A stretch of DNA of 64,000 nt from Harmothoe impar (GCA_947462335.1 OX381721.1:4650001-4714000); one strand, 5' to 3'; shown: positions 1-10,170, counted from the first letter of the stretch. Notes: generated from the sequence alone by a model not told the origin. Program-made: numbers and translations.

Positions 1-243
1 TCTAGGGCATCACTTTACAAGTACAGCATGCATTGCTGCTTTATGCCAACCATTAAGAAATGTCTCAACCTTGCAGGAATCATTTAAGCAAGCAGATTTA
101 TTTGCCTGTTTTGCCCTAATGCATACTGTTGACACAAGGATGCTGCCCTAAAAGGCTTAAAGCCATTAGCAACTCAAACTTGAGGTGGGATGTGGCAGTA
201 TCTGCTGTAAACTAAATGTCCCGCTGCAATGAAGCATCATGAG
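1..243. other. AT-rich flank without a gene
   Basis: No open reading frame of note, RNA gene or clear repeat was seen in this stretch. It ends where the inverted-repeat element at 244 begins. Confidence 0.5.
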
Positions 244-516
244 GGCTGTGTCTCATGAGTTTGAAACAATTGAAACATCTTTGACCGGGTGTAGTCTTTG
301 ACCGGTGTAGTCTTTGACCAGGCAACTTTATAATCTAATTTTTTTAATTCTTTTAAAACCTTTTGATATTTTACATATCTATACAATGTAAAATAGTTTG
401 AGACAAATCTTATTGCCTATTACTTTGCACAGTGCAGCTGTTTATGTTAATGTAGTGATGTCTTTGACTGGGCAGAGGGAAATGATAACATTATGCTCTA
501 GTATGCATAGTATGCT

Positions 517-562
<46 letters not shown>

Positions 563-759
563 CAAAATTGATTTATGTTTGCTATAAATGTGTATCAACA
601 TATGGGTGCACTATTTCCCCTCTTTTCTTACTATATAGGCCTCATTTCTGCCATTTTAACACTGCCTGGTCAAAGACTACACCCGATCAAAGACTACACG
701 GTCAAAGACTACACTAGGTCAAAGATGTTTCAATTGTTACAAACTCATTAGACACAGCC
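244..759. mobile_element. Inverted-repeat (MITE-like) element with internal GTGTAGTCTTTGACC repeats
   Basis: The left arm (about 244-324) and right arm (about 664-759) are inverted copies of each other. Both run from GGCTGTGTCT through CAATTGAAACATCTTTGACC. Each arm contains two to three tandem copies of GTGTAGTCTTTGACC. The middle is AT-rich and holds an (AT)n tract. There is no reading frame, so this is a non-autonomous element. Family and target-site duplication could not be assigned. Confidence 0.6.
518..562. repeat. (AT)n microsatellite
   Basis: About 22 uninterrupted AT dinucleotides are visible. They lie in the centre of the inverted-repeat element at 244-759. Confidence 0.95.
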
Positions 760-844
760 TGAGGCAGTGTTTAGGTCTGAGTCTGAACTAATGCACCATT
801 CAGAAATGTAAAATTGTGTAAATGTGAAAATGTGAATGTTAGTC

Positions 845-1083
845 TTAACCCTTTAAGGACACATATCATTTGTCGTCTTGATCCATTAATGCAGCCCCTG
901 CGAGTAACTCACCGGTGCTGCATTCATGCATGATGCCAACCCTGCAGGGGGTGTCTTAACCCCATAGGGTTGGCATGCCTCTTGAATGCAGCACTGGCGA
1001 GTTACTTGCCAATGCTGCAATAATGCATCATAACAACCAAGGGTATGATGCATTAAGGCATCATACCATCTTTAAAGGGTTAA
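845..1083. mobile_element. Short MITE with TTAACCCTTTAA ends
   Basis: The ends are inverted copies (TTAACCCTTTAA on the left, TTTAAAGGGTTAA on the right). Inside are inverted and direct copies of GAATGCAGCACTGGCGAGTTACTTGCC-like and TGATGCATTAA-like segments. Related but degraded sequence occurs at about 12095-12275 and 48422-48520. The reading frame of about 96 codons that starts inside it at 975 is probably chance. Confidence 0.55.
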
Positions 1084-2111
1084 TTGAGCATCTTTGTAGA
1101 TCAATAATGTCAACATCAATTACACCTGAAACACAGTATTGCATTCATACAATCATGATTACATGCTTGGGAGTTGCCAACCATGTTTTACTCCTAATAT
1201 GTGTGTGCATATTGATAACATTGTCCATCTGCAAAGTCAAACGGATCCATCTTTTGGTCAGATAGCAATCTTTGCTGGGGATGTTTTCCATTCATGTTGT
1301 ATTGAGCTTTGTTAGTGTGCATTCATTCCTGAACAAATAATACAAAGCCGTACAATATTCCTTTATGGGGCTTTCAAGTAAGTTCATGCCTAAACATCAC
1401 AATGACTATAGGTACAGTTTGATCATCATTGTCAGATCACCTGATTGACTCTAAACAGGGCCAATTTCTTTTAAATGGAATTTTGAAGAAATGTTCCTAC
1501 TTTTACTTCTTTTTTTGTCAATTTTAGGGTACGTGGAAAAGCTAGCTGGTATATTCATGTTTGAGAATAAAAGGCAAAAATTTAAAATCACCTACCAACC
1601 CTATGCACTACAACAATACATCAATCAGACTGAAATAGTCTAGGATTTAGAGATGGCTGATGCGGACATAGTGCCCCAAAACGCCCCTTTAAGCCTACCC
1701 TACCACATCCAGCATGCTCAGTATAACACCTATCCTCTGTAGGGGTAGAAACTAATTTTGTCAGCCATGAGCCATCCGGGCCAATGGCCTCAGAAATCTA
1801 TGAGCCCTTACCTGAAACCTTTGGCCAAGAATAAATTTATTACTTTTCTTAGGTTACACTGGTCAACCTATATCGAAAGACCAGAGAAACATGTTTCTCA
1901 GTGGTTTTCTCTTTTCAATAACATATGACATTGATATATTGATAAAGATATATTGTGCTAGACTTTTCTTCATCCACACCTATGGGCCATCTATGCCCAT
2001 AAAAAGGTAAATCTTAAGAAAACTTTAGGCCCGTGTCATTGGCTTTCAGGGCCAGTGTTAGTCTCTACCCCTGCCTCTATAGATGTTATGCTGTGCCTAA
2101 GGGGCACTATA
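1084..2111. other. Non-coding flank
   Basis: No supported gene or repeat was found. The stretch ends with GGAG (2112-2115), the left copy of the target duplication of the gypsy element. Confidence 0.5.
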
Positions 2112-2115
2112 GGAG

Positions 2116-2662
2116 TGTAACGGGTTGACTATAAAGTCTAACTGTTATTGTTGTATATCTATTGTATGTTGTATGATGTAAGACAACACGGTTCTATTGT
2201 GTTTAATAACTGTTTTATTCATCTAACTAGTGTCGTCGGTTCGTTACATACACCGACTCCTCTAGTTCGGTTATCTATATGGTAGTGTACCGGTACCACC
2301 TTCGGTTACCGTCGGTAGTTGTTACATAAGCATTTTACATAACTAAACCTAACAGGTGGCGCTGCTAGTACGGTCACGTGGCTATGCAGCGCTGTATATA
2401 AGACGGCTACTTCTCCATTGGAAGTCAGTCAGGTTTGGGACTGTCGTGACATGACCACCCTGTGCTCACGGGCTTAACTCTATGCTATAGGGTTGCCCCA
2501 CTGTATTATATATCTGTTCTGATCTTGTATATCCGCTGGTTATACTTGTACTATAATACACAAGAGTTACCTTTACAATAAAGTCGCCGTATATTAAAGT
2601 CTAATTTACCTTGTCTGGTTTTTGTACTCAAGTGTTACATACGTAGTAAGAGACCAACTACA
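2116..2662 (+). repeat. 5' LTR of the gypsy element
   Basis: Begins TG and ends CA. It contains a TATA box (TATATAAG, 2395-2402) and a polyadenylation signal (AATAAA, 2577-2582), so transcription should start near 2425. Upstream of the TATA box are a CACGTG E-box (near 2375) and the motif ACCGTCGGT (2308-2316), which recurs through the element. Confidence 0.95.
2395..2402 (+). promoter_or_regulatory. TATA box of the 5' LTR
   Basis: TATATAAG lies about 180 bp before the AATAAA of the same LTR. This is the usual spacing for an LTR core promoter and its R region. Confidence 0.75.
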
Positions 2663-2663
2663 T

Positions 2664-2681
2664 TGGTGCCGTGACCACTTG
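2664..2681 (+). promoter_or_regulatory. Primer binding site
   Basis: TGGTGCCGTGACC begins two bases after the LTR end. A TGG-initial sequence here is the expected complement of a tRNA 3' CCA end. I did not assign the tRNA species. Confidence 0.7.
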
Positions 2682-2724
2682 ATCGAACCGACCATTGATA
2701 GGGTATTAAATAGACTTACAGTAT

Positions 2725-4875
2725 ATGGATTACCTATACGATTTTGTCAGCTCGTTCAGCGGCAGGACTAAAACCCCTGCTGAGGAACGTGAAGAAGCCG
2801 TACAGAATGTACGCTTCTTCACAGGCAAATCCAATAGGGGGGAGAGCCGGGCAGCCTTGGAGGTGCCCAGTGACGACCTCTCCCAAGAAGCAATAGGTGA
2901 TCCTATTGTGGAAGCCTTTACCAGAGGGGAGGATGGGGAGCAATCTCCAATCCCGGGACCCTTTGATATAAGCTCCAGGAGATCGTTGGACTCCCTTTCC
3001 ACGAATCTTTTCTGTCCTGAGGGTCAGAAAATACCGGGTAGAGAGCCTAAAACTCTCGGCCCAGCTGCCTTCGGTTCTACACCGACGGTAGCAGATCCTT
3101 CATTGGATCCAGACACGTCGGTTTTCACTGATGGTGCCACTCCTACACCGAACGGTATGGGGGGTGGCGGGCTATCAAAGAAGACTAATGTGGCAACAGA
3201 AGCTCCTGGTAAGGGGTATCCGCCAGCAGTAGATGAGCCATCCAGTTTACCACTGGATGGGGACCTACTAGCTGCCATGGGTATCCCCACCAGGAAAACT
3301 GAGTTGCATGAGCTCGCGGAAGCCCGGAAGGAACTTGCTTCCATCAATCAAACTAGGAAGTTATTCCTAAGGGAGGTTGATGAGAAGAAAAAGTTCCTGC
3401 TGGAACTCCAGAACGAGATGGCTTCCCACAAGGTGGAGGTTGACAAACTTTTGCACCAGAGGGTGTCTGGCGAATGTGAGGTTGCAAGCTTAAATTCCTT
3501 GGGAAAGGATTTGAGCACGCAGCTCCACTTAGCCAGACAAGACCTCGCAAGCTTAAGGCAAGTCAATCATGACCTGAAGACGAAGTCGGAGCAAGTACCA
3601 CCACCTACCACGGTGGTACCTCCAGTCATACCCATACCCAATGTGTACACGACAGTGACACCTTCAAGTGTCCCGCCGCTAGTACACACCACGGTAACAG
3701 GTATGACACCTCAGATGGGGGCTAGCTATCTACAGACTCCGGTCTGTGGTGGCGCCTTTGGAGGCACGGCAACACCTCCAGGGGGCACCCACCCATCTAC
3801 TGGTTCAACGATGTTGAACCAACAGCAGACCTTGGTCTCAGTTCCAGTACCGAAACCCAGAGCTAGACAGGGCTTAACTCCTGTCCAGCGGGCTAAGTAC
3901 GACCGGAACCCGGCTATTGAGAAGCTGGGGACAGACATCGTCCCGCGGGACATCGATGAACTGGATGAACGGTATGCTTCTTTCAACTTTGGGGAGATCA
4001 AACATCCTGATGCAGCCCGTCAAAAGGCCATCGATATTCCGCCTTTCACAGGGTCGCCACCCTGGAGAAAGTACAAAGTTCGGTTCAAGGCTATTGTGGA
4101 GAGCAATCGCTGGAACAATCAGCAAGCGCTGGTTGCTCTGAAGCAGGCACTCTGCAACGGGCCAGGTGAACCAGCCCTTTTGGCGTTCGAGAGAGTGAAG
4201 ATCAAGACATTGAGCTCACTTGAAGAAACAGCTGAATGGGCGATTGGGAAGATTGGTGAGCATGACCCAAGGACTCAGCTGCTCAAACGTGTCCAACGCA
4301 AGGACGAGCATCTGAGATCCTATGGATTTGCTCTACAAGAACTGATATCCGAGTGTTATCAGGGATGTAGACCTGACACCCCCACTGTCATCCAGGAGTT
4401 AACCTCCAGGTTTGTCAATGGAATCAGAGACACCAATCTCCAGGCATATCTGCGGGAGAAATGGCAGCCGGACTTATCTCTAGCTGACCTTTTCGACCAT
4501 GCAGATGTGTATGACACCAAACAGGCTGTTTTTCCTAGTGGAGGAGTGTCGGCAGCTCCATCTGTAGCCCCGAAAGGAGCTCAGGTGGTAGAGGCCGCCA
4601 CAAAACCACCTAAGAAAAAACAGCCCGCCTCCGAGGAGGTGGCGGCAGTAATGCCTGACAGGGACATGGAAAAGATGATTGAGGGTTTGTTGCGGAAGCA
4701 CTTGGAAAAGAGCTCTGCGTCCACTTCTAATTCTGGATCCGGAGGGAGAAAGAAGAAGAAAAAGGACACGAAACCTCAGCCATGTAGACGCTGTCAGAAG
4801 ATGGGTCATTGGGCTAGCGAATGCAAAGCCCCTGCACCCATCGCTGCTAAAACCGAAAAGGAGACGGAAAACTGA
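2725..4875 (+). CDS. gag: Gag polyprotein of the gypsy element
   Basis: 716 residues, beginning at the first ATG after the primer site and uninterrupted. Residues about 1-190 are low-complexity and rich in Pro, Ser and Gly. Residues about 195-290 form a likely coiled coil (heptads rich in Leu, Glu and Lys). A Pro/Thr/Val-rich linker follows. Residues about 430-600 match the Ty3/gypsy Gag capsid region (PPFTGSPPWRKYKVRFKAI, then ALKQAL and a helical tail). A Lys-rich stretch precedes one CCHC zinc knuckle (CRRCQKMGHWASEC, near residue 692), which binds RNA. Gag makes the cytoplasmic particle that packages the transcript. Its stop codon overlaps a frameshift signal leading into pol. The length is larger than usual for gypsy Gag because of the long N-terminal extension. 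Confidence 0.9.
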   Translation: MDYLYDFVSSFSGRTKTPAEEREEAVQNVRFFTGKSNRGESRAALEVPSDDLSQEAIGDPIVEAFTRGEDGEQSPIPGPFDISSRRSLDSLSTNLFCPEGQKIPGREPKTLGPAAFGSTPTVADPSLDPDTSVFTDGATPTPNGMGGGGLSKKTNVATEAPGKGYPPAVDEPSSLPLDGDLLAAMGIPTRKTELHELAEARKELASINQTRKLFLREVDEKKKFLLELQNEMASHKVEVDKLLHQRVSGECEVASLNSLGKDLSTQLHLARQDLASLRQVNHDLKTKSEQVPPPTTVVPPVIPIPNVYTTVTPSSVPPLVHTTVTGMTPQMGASYLQTPVCGGAFGGTATPPGGTHPSTGSTMLNQQQTLVSVPVPKPRARQGLTPVQRAKYDRNPAIEKLGTDIVPRDIDELDERYASFNFGEIKHPDAARQKAIDIPPFTGSPPWRKYKVRFKAIVESNRWNNQQALVALKQALCNGPGEPALLAFERVKIKTLSSLEETAEWAIGKIGEHDPRTQLLKRVQRKDEHLRSYGFALQELISECYQGCRPDTPTVIQELTSRFVNGIRDTNLQAYLREKWQPDLSLADLFDHADVYDTKQAVFPSGGVSAAPSVAPKGAQVVEAATKPPKKKQPASEEVAAVMPDRDMEKMIEGLLRKHLEKSSASTSNSGSGGRKKKKKDTKPQPCRRCQKMGHWASECKAPAPIAAKTEKETEN

Positions 4876-4909
4876 ATGGGGCCCATCCTCTTGGCAAGGA
4901 TGGCGCCCC
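4866..4909 (+). promoter_or_regulatory. Probable -1 ribosomal frameshift signal between gag and pol
   Basis: The heptamer G GAA AAC (4866-4872) is read in the gag frame directly before the gag stop TGA (4873-4875). Five bases later comes a hairpin. GGGGC (4878-4882) pairs with GCCCC (4905-4909), and CCATCCT (4883-4889) pairs with AGGATGG (4897-4903). There is a single bulged C and a 7-base loop. The pol frame is open through this site in the -1 frame, while its first ATG comes only at 4959. Slip site, spacer and stem together match the standard architecture of -1 frameshifting. Confidence 0.72.
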
Positions 4910-4958
4910 CACAGTTAGCCATGCCTGTAAGGGATTAGTAGACGGTGTTAACTCTTCC

Positions 4959-6938
4959 ATGAACCAAGGCCGCGCAGAGGCAGAAGGGTCTGTAAGCGTC
5001 TGGCAAGGCGGGGCTGGCAAGGACGAACGGAATCCGGAGGATTCTGTAGTCGCTGGCTTAGAGGAGTCTTGGTTAGAATCAATTGCCCAGAGCAGTGTGA
5101 TTCAAGACTCCCCGAGCGACCCATGTTGGGATTATCTCCTGACAAAAGGGGTTGCTATGGATGGAGGGGGAAGCCCGATGCTGACCTCTGAGTGTGTCCC
5201 TTTACGGGGACAGCGTTGGTACCTGAGTCTGGTTATTTCCGGGACGCGTGGTGAATTTTTGGTCGACACGGGTGCATCTCACACCTTGGTCGATCGTAAA
5301 TTCATGGCCCGTCTTTGCAACCAGCCCGAAGCTCCGCTACTGGGAGTAAAGGCTCTGACTGCTACGGGAGATAGTATGCAGACTTATGGCAGATCTGTAA
5401 AACCTATGTTGGTCGATGGCAAGACATACTGGATATGTCCAACCATCACCGACATCACTGATGATGGCATACTGGGGATGGACTTTGCTGCTCTTTACGG
5501 GGTAACAATGAACACCGCAACAGGCCGACTTCAGATTAAACATCCTTATAAACAATCTGTACAGTGTGTTTTAAGGAATGGTTCTTCTGTGGCGTCAGTG
5601 GCACAAGACACAAAGTTGGCAGCAGGACATGTATCCGATGTCCTAGTCAGCTGCGTGGGAGTGCAGGCCAAACGGCCGGGTATGTTTGAACCAGAAGATC
5701 AAAAGCTCTCTGAGTTAGGTCTTGCTGGCTATCATACTTACCTGGCCAACGCTCGTTGGGGGGTGATACCGATTTGTAACTCGAGTAGTAGAGAAATCAC
5801 TCTACGAAAAGGGAAGCCTATTGGTAACACTACGCGAGCATATGGGGTAGACTCACTAACTACGGACTTTGTGGAAGTAGGTGTGGTGGCGGGAGACTCT
5901 TCCCACGAAGAGGCTCTAGCTAAATCCAACCTACCGAAACATTTAAGGTCCCTGTTGTGTGAGTCACACCTCACAACCCTAGAGAGCGAAATGGTGGCAC
6001 ATGAGCTGTCGGAGTTATCTGACGCCTTTGCGCAACCAGGAGATCCTCTAGGGCCTACCAATACGGTACAACACCGGGTTGACACTGGGGACGCGCTTCC
6101 CAGTAGAATCCCCTACGGTCGGTTACCCATGGCTAAAAAAGGTGCTATGGAGGCTGAGGTAGAAAAGATGTTGGATGAAGATGTGATTCAACCTAGTGAG
6201 AGTCCATGGTCAAGTCCTGTGGTGATGGTCACCAAAAAGGATGGTTCCTGTCGATTTTGCATCGACTATAGGAAGAAAGCATATCCTCTACCTCGGATAG
6301 ATGAATGTGTGGAATCTCTAGGTGGGGCGAAATGGTTCTGTACACTAGATTTACAATCTGGTTATTGGCAGATCGGCATGGACCCCCGGGACCGAGAAAA
6401 AAACGCATTTTCTACCCATATGGGACTATTTGAGTTCAACGTCATGCCGTTTGGGCTATGCAATGCCCCGGCAACCTTCGAGGCAATGATGGAAACCATG
6501 TTACGGGGTTTACTTTGGAAAAAGTGCCTAGTATACTTGGACGACATCATCGTCTTCGGTGGTTCTGTGGAGGAAACTCTACAGAACCTCCAAGCTGTGC
6601 TGAAACGCATCTTATCATATGGTCTGAAATTGAAACCTTCAAAGTGCAAGCTTTTTAGGAAATCAGTTGAATACCTAGGTAGAATTGTTTCTGAACATGG
6701 CATCATGGCTGATCCTCATAAGATCGAAGTGGTACAAAACTGGCCTCGTCCGATGGACACGAAGGAGATACGCTCTTTCATCGGGTTTTGTTCATACTAC
6801 AGAGATTTTATACCTGGATTCTCGAGAGTCGCAGCTCCCTTACAAGAGCTGATGATTGGAGAGAAGAAGGCTAAGGCTAAGATAGTCTGGTCTCCAGCCG
6901 CAGAACAGTCTTTCAGTGAGTTAAAGAGAGTAGTATAG
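4959..6938 (+). pseudogene. pol: Pol, N-terminal part (protease and reverse transcriptase), cut by the giant insertion
   Basis: Open from the frameshift site, with the first ATG at 4959. An aspartic protease active site (VDTGASHTLV) lies near residue 102. Reverse transcriptase follows, with CRFCIDYRK, FGLCNAPATFEAMM and the catalytic YLDD near residue 525, then the start of the connection domain. Between DYRK and AYPLPRID the stretch of about 8 residues usual in gypsy RT is missing, which may impair the enzyme. The gypsy sequence ends at 6928. The last few codons to the stop at 6936-6938 come from the inserted element. The gene resumes at 37917. Confidence 0.9.
6923..6928. repeat. Target-site duplication AAAGAG, left copy
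   Basis: AAAGAG lies directly before the first base of the inverted repeat and is repeated at 37911-37916. Counting only one copy leaves the pol reading frame continuous across the junction, which supports these exact borders. Confidence 0.9.
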
Positions 6939-7270
6939 TATGTATCGGAACGGGACTATAGTTAACTACTGTTTATTACTCAATCGACCTGCAGCCAATC
7001 AGAGGCCTCCATTTGGTCACGTGACCCCCTCATTTGCATAATTACGTAATAGGCCACGCCCCCTCATTTGCATAATTACGTAAAATGCCACGCCCCCTTG
7101 ATCACCAGCCAATCAGGGGCCGCCATTTGGTCACGTGACCCCCTCATTTGCATAATAGGCCACGCCCCCTTGATCACGTGACCCCCTCATTTGCATAGTA
7201 GACTACGCCCCTTTGATCACCAGCCAATCAGAGGTCGCCATTTGGTCACGTGACCCCCTAATTTGCATAA
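6929..7270 (+). repeat. Left terminal inverted repeat
   Basis: About 340 bp matching the reverse complement of 37575-37910, with a handful of mismatches. After the first ~60 bp it is a loose tandem array of one module: AGCCAATCAG (CCAAT box), GGTCACGTGACC (palindromic E-box), ATTTGCAT (octamer) and GGCCACGCCCCC (GC/CACCC box). Five octamers and five CACGTG palindromes lie between about 7010 and 7300. Confidence 0.9.
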
Positions 7271-7470
7271 TAGGCCGCGTCCCCTTGATCACGTGACCCC
7301 TTCATTGGCATGATAGGCCACAACAACATCACGTGGCTATCTTTGTTTGTAAACAACACCACGTGGCTCTCTTTGTTTGTAAACAACACCACGTGGCTCT
7401 CTTGTTTGTAAATAACACCTACTAAGTTTAGTCATAGGTAGCAGTAGTGTTTGTAAATAACGCTTACTAA
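7271..7470. repeat. Degraded TIR modules followed by 30-bp CACGTGGCT tandem repeats
   Basis: After one more CACGTG module, ACGTGGCTCTCTTTGTTTGT plus AAACAACACC is repeated three times at a 30-bp period (7331, 7361, 7391). Two copies of CTTACTAAGTTT/ACTAAGTTTAGTCATAGGT-like sequence follow. Each of the three units keeps an E-box (CACGTG). Confidence 0.8.
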
Positions 7471-7474
7471 GTTT

Positions 7475-8566
7475 TCAGTCATAGGTGTCTAGAGCAGCAG
7501 CAGCAGCAGCATCTTCAGCAGCAGCAGCAGCAGCAGCCGCGTCATAAGTGTCTAGAGCAGCAGCCACGTCATAGATGACTAGTGCAGCAGCAGCAGCAGC
7601 ATCTTCAGCAGCAGCAGCAGCGTCATAGGTGTCTAGAGCAGCAGCTGCAGTAGCAGCAGCGTCATAGGTGTCTAGAGCAGCGGCAGCAGCATCTTCAGCA
7701 GCAGCAGTAGCAGCAGCGGCAGCAGCAGTAGCAGCAGTAGCATCTTCAGCAGCAGCAGCGGCAGCATCTTCAGCAAAAGCAGCAGCAGCCGCGTCATAGG
7801 TGTCTAGAGCAGCGGCAGCAGCATCTTCAGCAGCAGCAGTAGCAGCAGCGGCAGCAGCATCTTCAGCAGCAGCAGCAGCGTCATAGGTGTCTAGAGCAGC
7901 AGCGTCATAGGTGTCTAGAGCAGCAGCCGCAGCAGCAGCAGCATCTTCAGCAGCAGCAGCCGCAGCAGCAGTAGCATCTTCAGCAGCAGTAGCAGCAGCA
8001 GCAGCAACATCTTCAGCATCAACAGCATCTTCAGCAAAAGCAAAAGCCCGTAACTTAGCATCATGTGCATCAGCCATAGCCGTAACAGCGACACTGCGAC
8101 TAGCATAAGCAAAACAGGCTATTTTTTTAGCAGCTGTACAAGCATTTATAGCATTAGCCCTAGCAGCAGCCGCAACAGCAACACTTTTAGCAGACGTTGC
8201 AGCATCAGTAGCAGCAGCATCGGTAGCAAGAGCGGAAACAGTAGCAAAAACATTAGCAGCACGAGCAGCAGCGGCGAGAGTAACAGCAGCGTTGTTAGCA
8301 GCATTGGCAACTTCGTATGCAGCATGTGTAGCACGAACAGCGATACGAGCTTCACGTTTTGCACGAGCAGCAGCAATAGCTGCAGAAGTAGCCATCACAC
8401 TTTCCAGCCACCCGTACGAATCTTGATAAAAACCAACCTCCACCTTGCTACTTGTTAACTCATCAGTAAACATGGACGTCTCCTCGTGTGGTGTTGTCGC
8501 GGCTCTGTAGTAGTGTTGGGATTGCTCACATTCGGTAGAACGTAGAGTGATTCCTGATGACGCCAT
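7475..8566 (-). CDS. Alanine-rich repeat protein, function unknown
   Basis: 363 codons open from a true ATG in good context (CAGCATGG) to a TGA. Residues 1-55 are ordinary in composition (MASSGITLRSTECEQSQHYY and onward). Residues about 60-195 are Ala-rich with Arg, Val and Asp and look helical. Residues about 195-363 are runs of Ala broken by AAED and LDTYDAA units, encoded by imperfect CAG/CTG trinucleotide repeats. The LDTYDAA unit occurs repeatedly and the frame is kept through every indel, which argues for selection, although CAG arrays without stops can also stay open by chance. I recognise no family. It is the longest reading frame of the giant element and points toward the left TIR. 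No TATA box was seen upstream. Confidence 0.5.
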   Translation of the reverse strand: MASSGITLRSTECEQSQHYYRAATTPHEETSMFTDELTSSKVEVGFYQDSYGWLESVMATSAAIAAARAKREARIAVRATHAAYEVANAANNAAVTLAAAARAANVFATVSALATDAAATDAATSAKSVAVAAAARANAINACTAAKKIACFAYASRSVAVTAMADAHDAKLRAFAFAEDAVDAEDVAAAAATAAEDATAAAAAAAEDAAAAAAAALDTYDAAALDTYDAAAAAEDAAAAAATAAAEDAAAAALDTYDAAAAAFAEDAAAAAAEDATAATAAAAAATAAAEDAAAAALDTYDAAATAAAALDTYDAAAAAEDAAAAAALVIYDVAAALDTYDAAAAAAAAEDAAAAAALDTYD

Positions 8567-9480
8567 GCTGAAGGTGGTAGAAGAAGTGTGTGGGACTCAT
8601 GTTTCACTCTCGCTTATGTACTAGGCTCCGAGATAAGCTTCTTAACTCAAGAGGAAAACTCTCACTAGGAAGGCGACCAGCTGTCTACCTGTGTAGGTGC
8701 GGGTTCGTTACATCTTTAATCCTGTTCGACCCCCCGAGGAAATAGATGAAAAAAACAAAAGACCATCTTGCAAGCACTCGAATCCGCAGTCAGTAGGAAG
8801 CTATAAGGAGCTTAACTTGTGTTTGATTTAAGCTGTCTACCACACGCACGCGCTTGTAGTCACAGCTAGAGTGGCAGACTTCCGTCCGCCCGCTGGCGCA
8901 TGACAATCGACTTTAGACACCCCCTGTAGTTTTTTTTTGCATACACAGTTGACTAGCATCTTAATCTCTTACCCAGCTATAAGCCCATATACATGTAACA
9001 CGCATTACTCCTCTTTATGGTAATTATCAGATCGATTTAAGGGTGGAAAAGGCTTAGGTGATTTAGGTCCCTCTCTAGCTGAAAACAGGCTTAGACCATA
9101 GCATGTAGGCAGCCGGCCGCGTTAAACACCCCCTGTAGGTTTTTTTTTGTTTTTTGTATACACTCTCGATCCCCTCTCTAGGTAAAAACAAAGCTTAGAA
9201 GATGCGGTGATCCGGCCACCGGCTGGCGCGTCACACCTGTCGTTAATCACCCCCTGTAGGCTTTGTATACACTCTCTAGGTGAAAACAAAAGCTCCCTCC
9301 ACGGGCTGGCGCGTCACACCTGTCGTTAAAACGCCCCCTGTAGTGTTAGTATACACAGTTGCCCCGCCTTATCTATTCACCAGCTATAAGCCCATATACG
9401 TGTACATGTGATTTTTGATACCCTCTCTGGAATAGGGTGGGGCTCAAGGTGAAAACAAGATTAGACCATTCGCTCTCTCA
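8567..9480. other. Non-coding region with CACCCCCTGTAG repeats
   Basis: No reading frame of note. A block of roughly 100 bp recurs three to four times (near 8910, 9125, 9245 and 9330). It contains GGCTGGCGCGTCACACCTGT, then CACCCCCTGTAG, then a T-run or GTATACAC. This block may be the upstream region of the TATA box at 9483. Confidence 0.5.
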
Positions 9481-9482
9481 GC

Positions 9483-9490
9483 TATATAAA
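9483..9490 (+). promoter_or_regulatory. TATA box with a possible first exon downstream
   Basis: TATATAAA is followed about 75 bp later by ATGTTTGCGG and ATGGGTCATA. At 9597-9602 there is a consensus 5' splice site (TTTG then GTGAGT). The short open stretch from the second ATG encodes hydrophobic residues (GYLLIAV) and runs into the donor. This could be the start of a spliced gene of the giant element. I could not identify a downstream exon. Confidence 0.35.
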
Positions 9491-9602
9491 GAGCCTCAAT
9501 TGTTCTTGCAACAGCACTTCACCACCGGTACACTATCAGTCACGAGGCAGATGTTTGCGGTATGGGTCATACAGGTTACCTACTAATAGCGGTTTGGTGA
9601 GT

Positions 9603-10170
9603 AGATCACTTTTTTTCTCCTAAAAAAAACAACAAAAACGCCTCACTTATGACTCAGGTATGTATATGTAGCACTGTTAGTGTAAGTACACAGTAGAATC
9701 TACTGTACTATAGACTCAACCCTCTGAAGACGGTGGAGCGCGTTATACGCAGGTCTGTGTCGGCGTCACTTGTTTTTTATTCTAACTAAAAAAGAAAAAA
9801 AGTCAGAAGTCAATCTACGACCTATCAAAGACAAATTTGTGATAAGTTCAAACTAAATAAGAGACAGTTTGAGCGTCTCTTAGTCGCTGTCAAAGATGCG
9901 AATAACGAACGCGCTGAGGGCGGGGTTCAGGTCACGTATAGTTCCCCGCCCTTTCGTCAGATGGCGCCACAATAGGGGTTTTGTACATTCCTACGATGCT
10001 CGCGAACATTTCAACGCATAATGAGCTATATAGGCAACAAAGTGCGCTTCTGAATATATTAAAATATAAAAAACAATTCAATATTGTGTATTTCTGATAG
10101 AAATGAGGCAGTTTCTTTGAATACCAACTAAACTATAGCGAGATGAAAAATACCACACCATATCTAAGGC
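9603..10170. other. Non-coding region of the giant element
   Basis: AT-rich with several A-runs. No supported reading frame or repeat. A short segment near 9895-9960 (CGAACGCGCTGAGGGCGGGG) is GC-rich. I see nothing further. Confidence 0.4.

Noticed and set aside
975..1265. 96-codon frame as a small gene
   Set aside because: It starts inside a MITE, has no recognisable content and no promoter or splice context.
2730..4809. Minus-strand frames of 60-109 codons opposite gag
   Set aside because: They are shadows of the gag coding frame.
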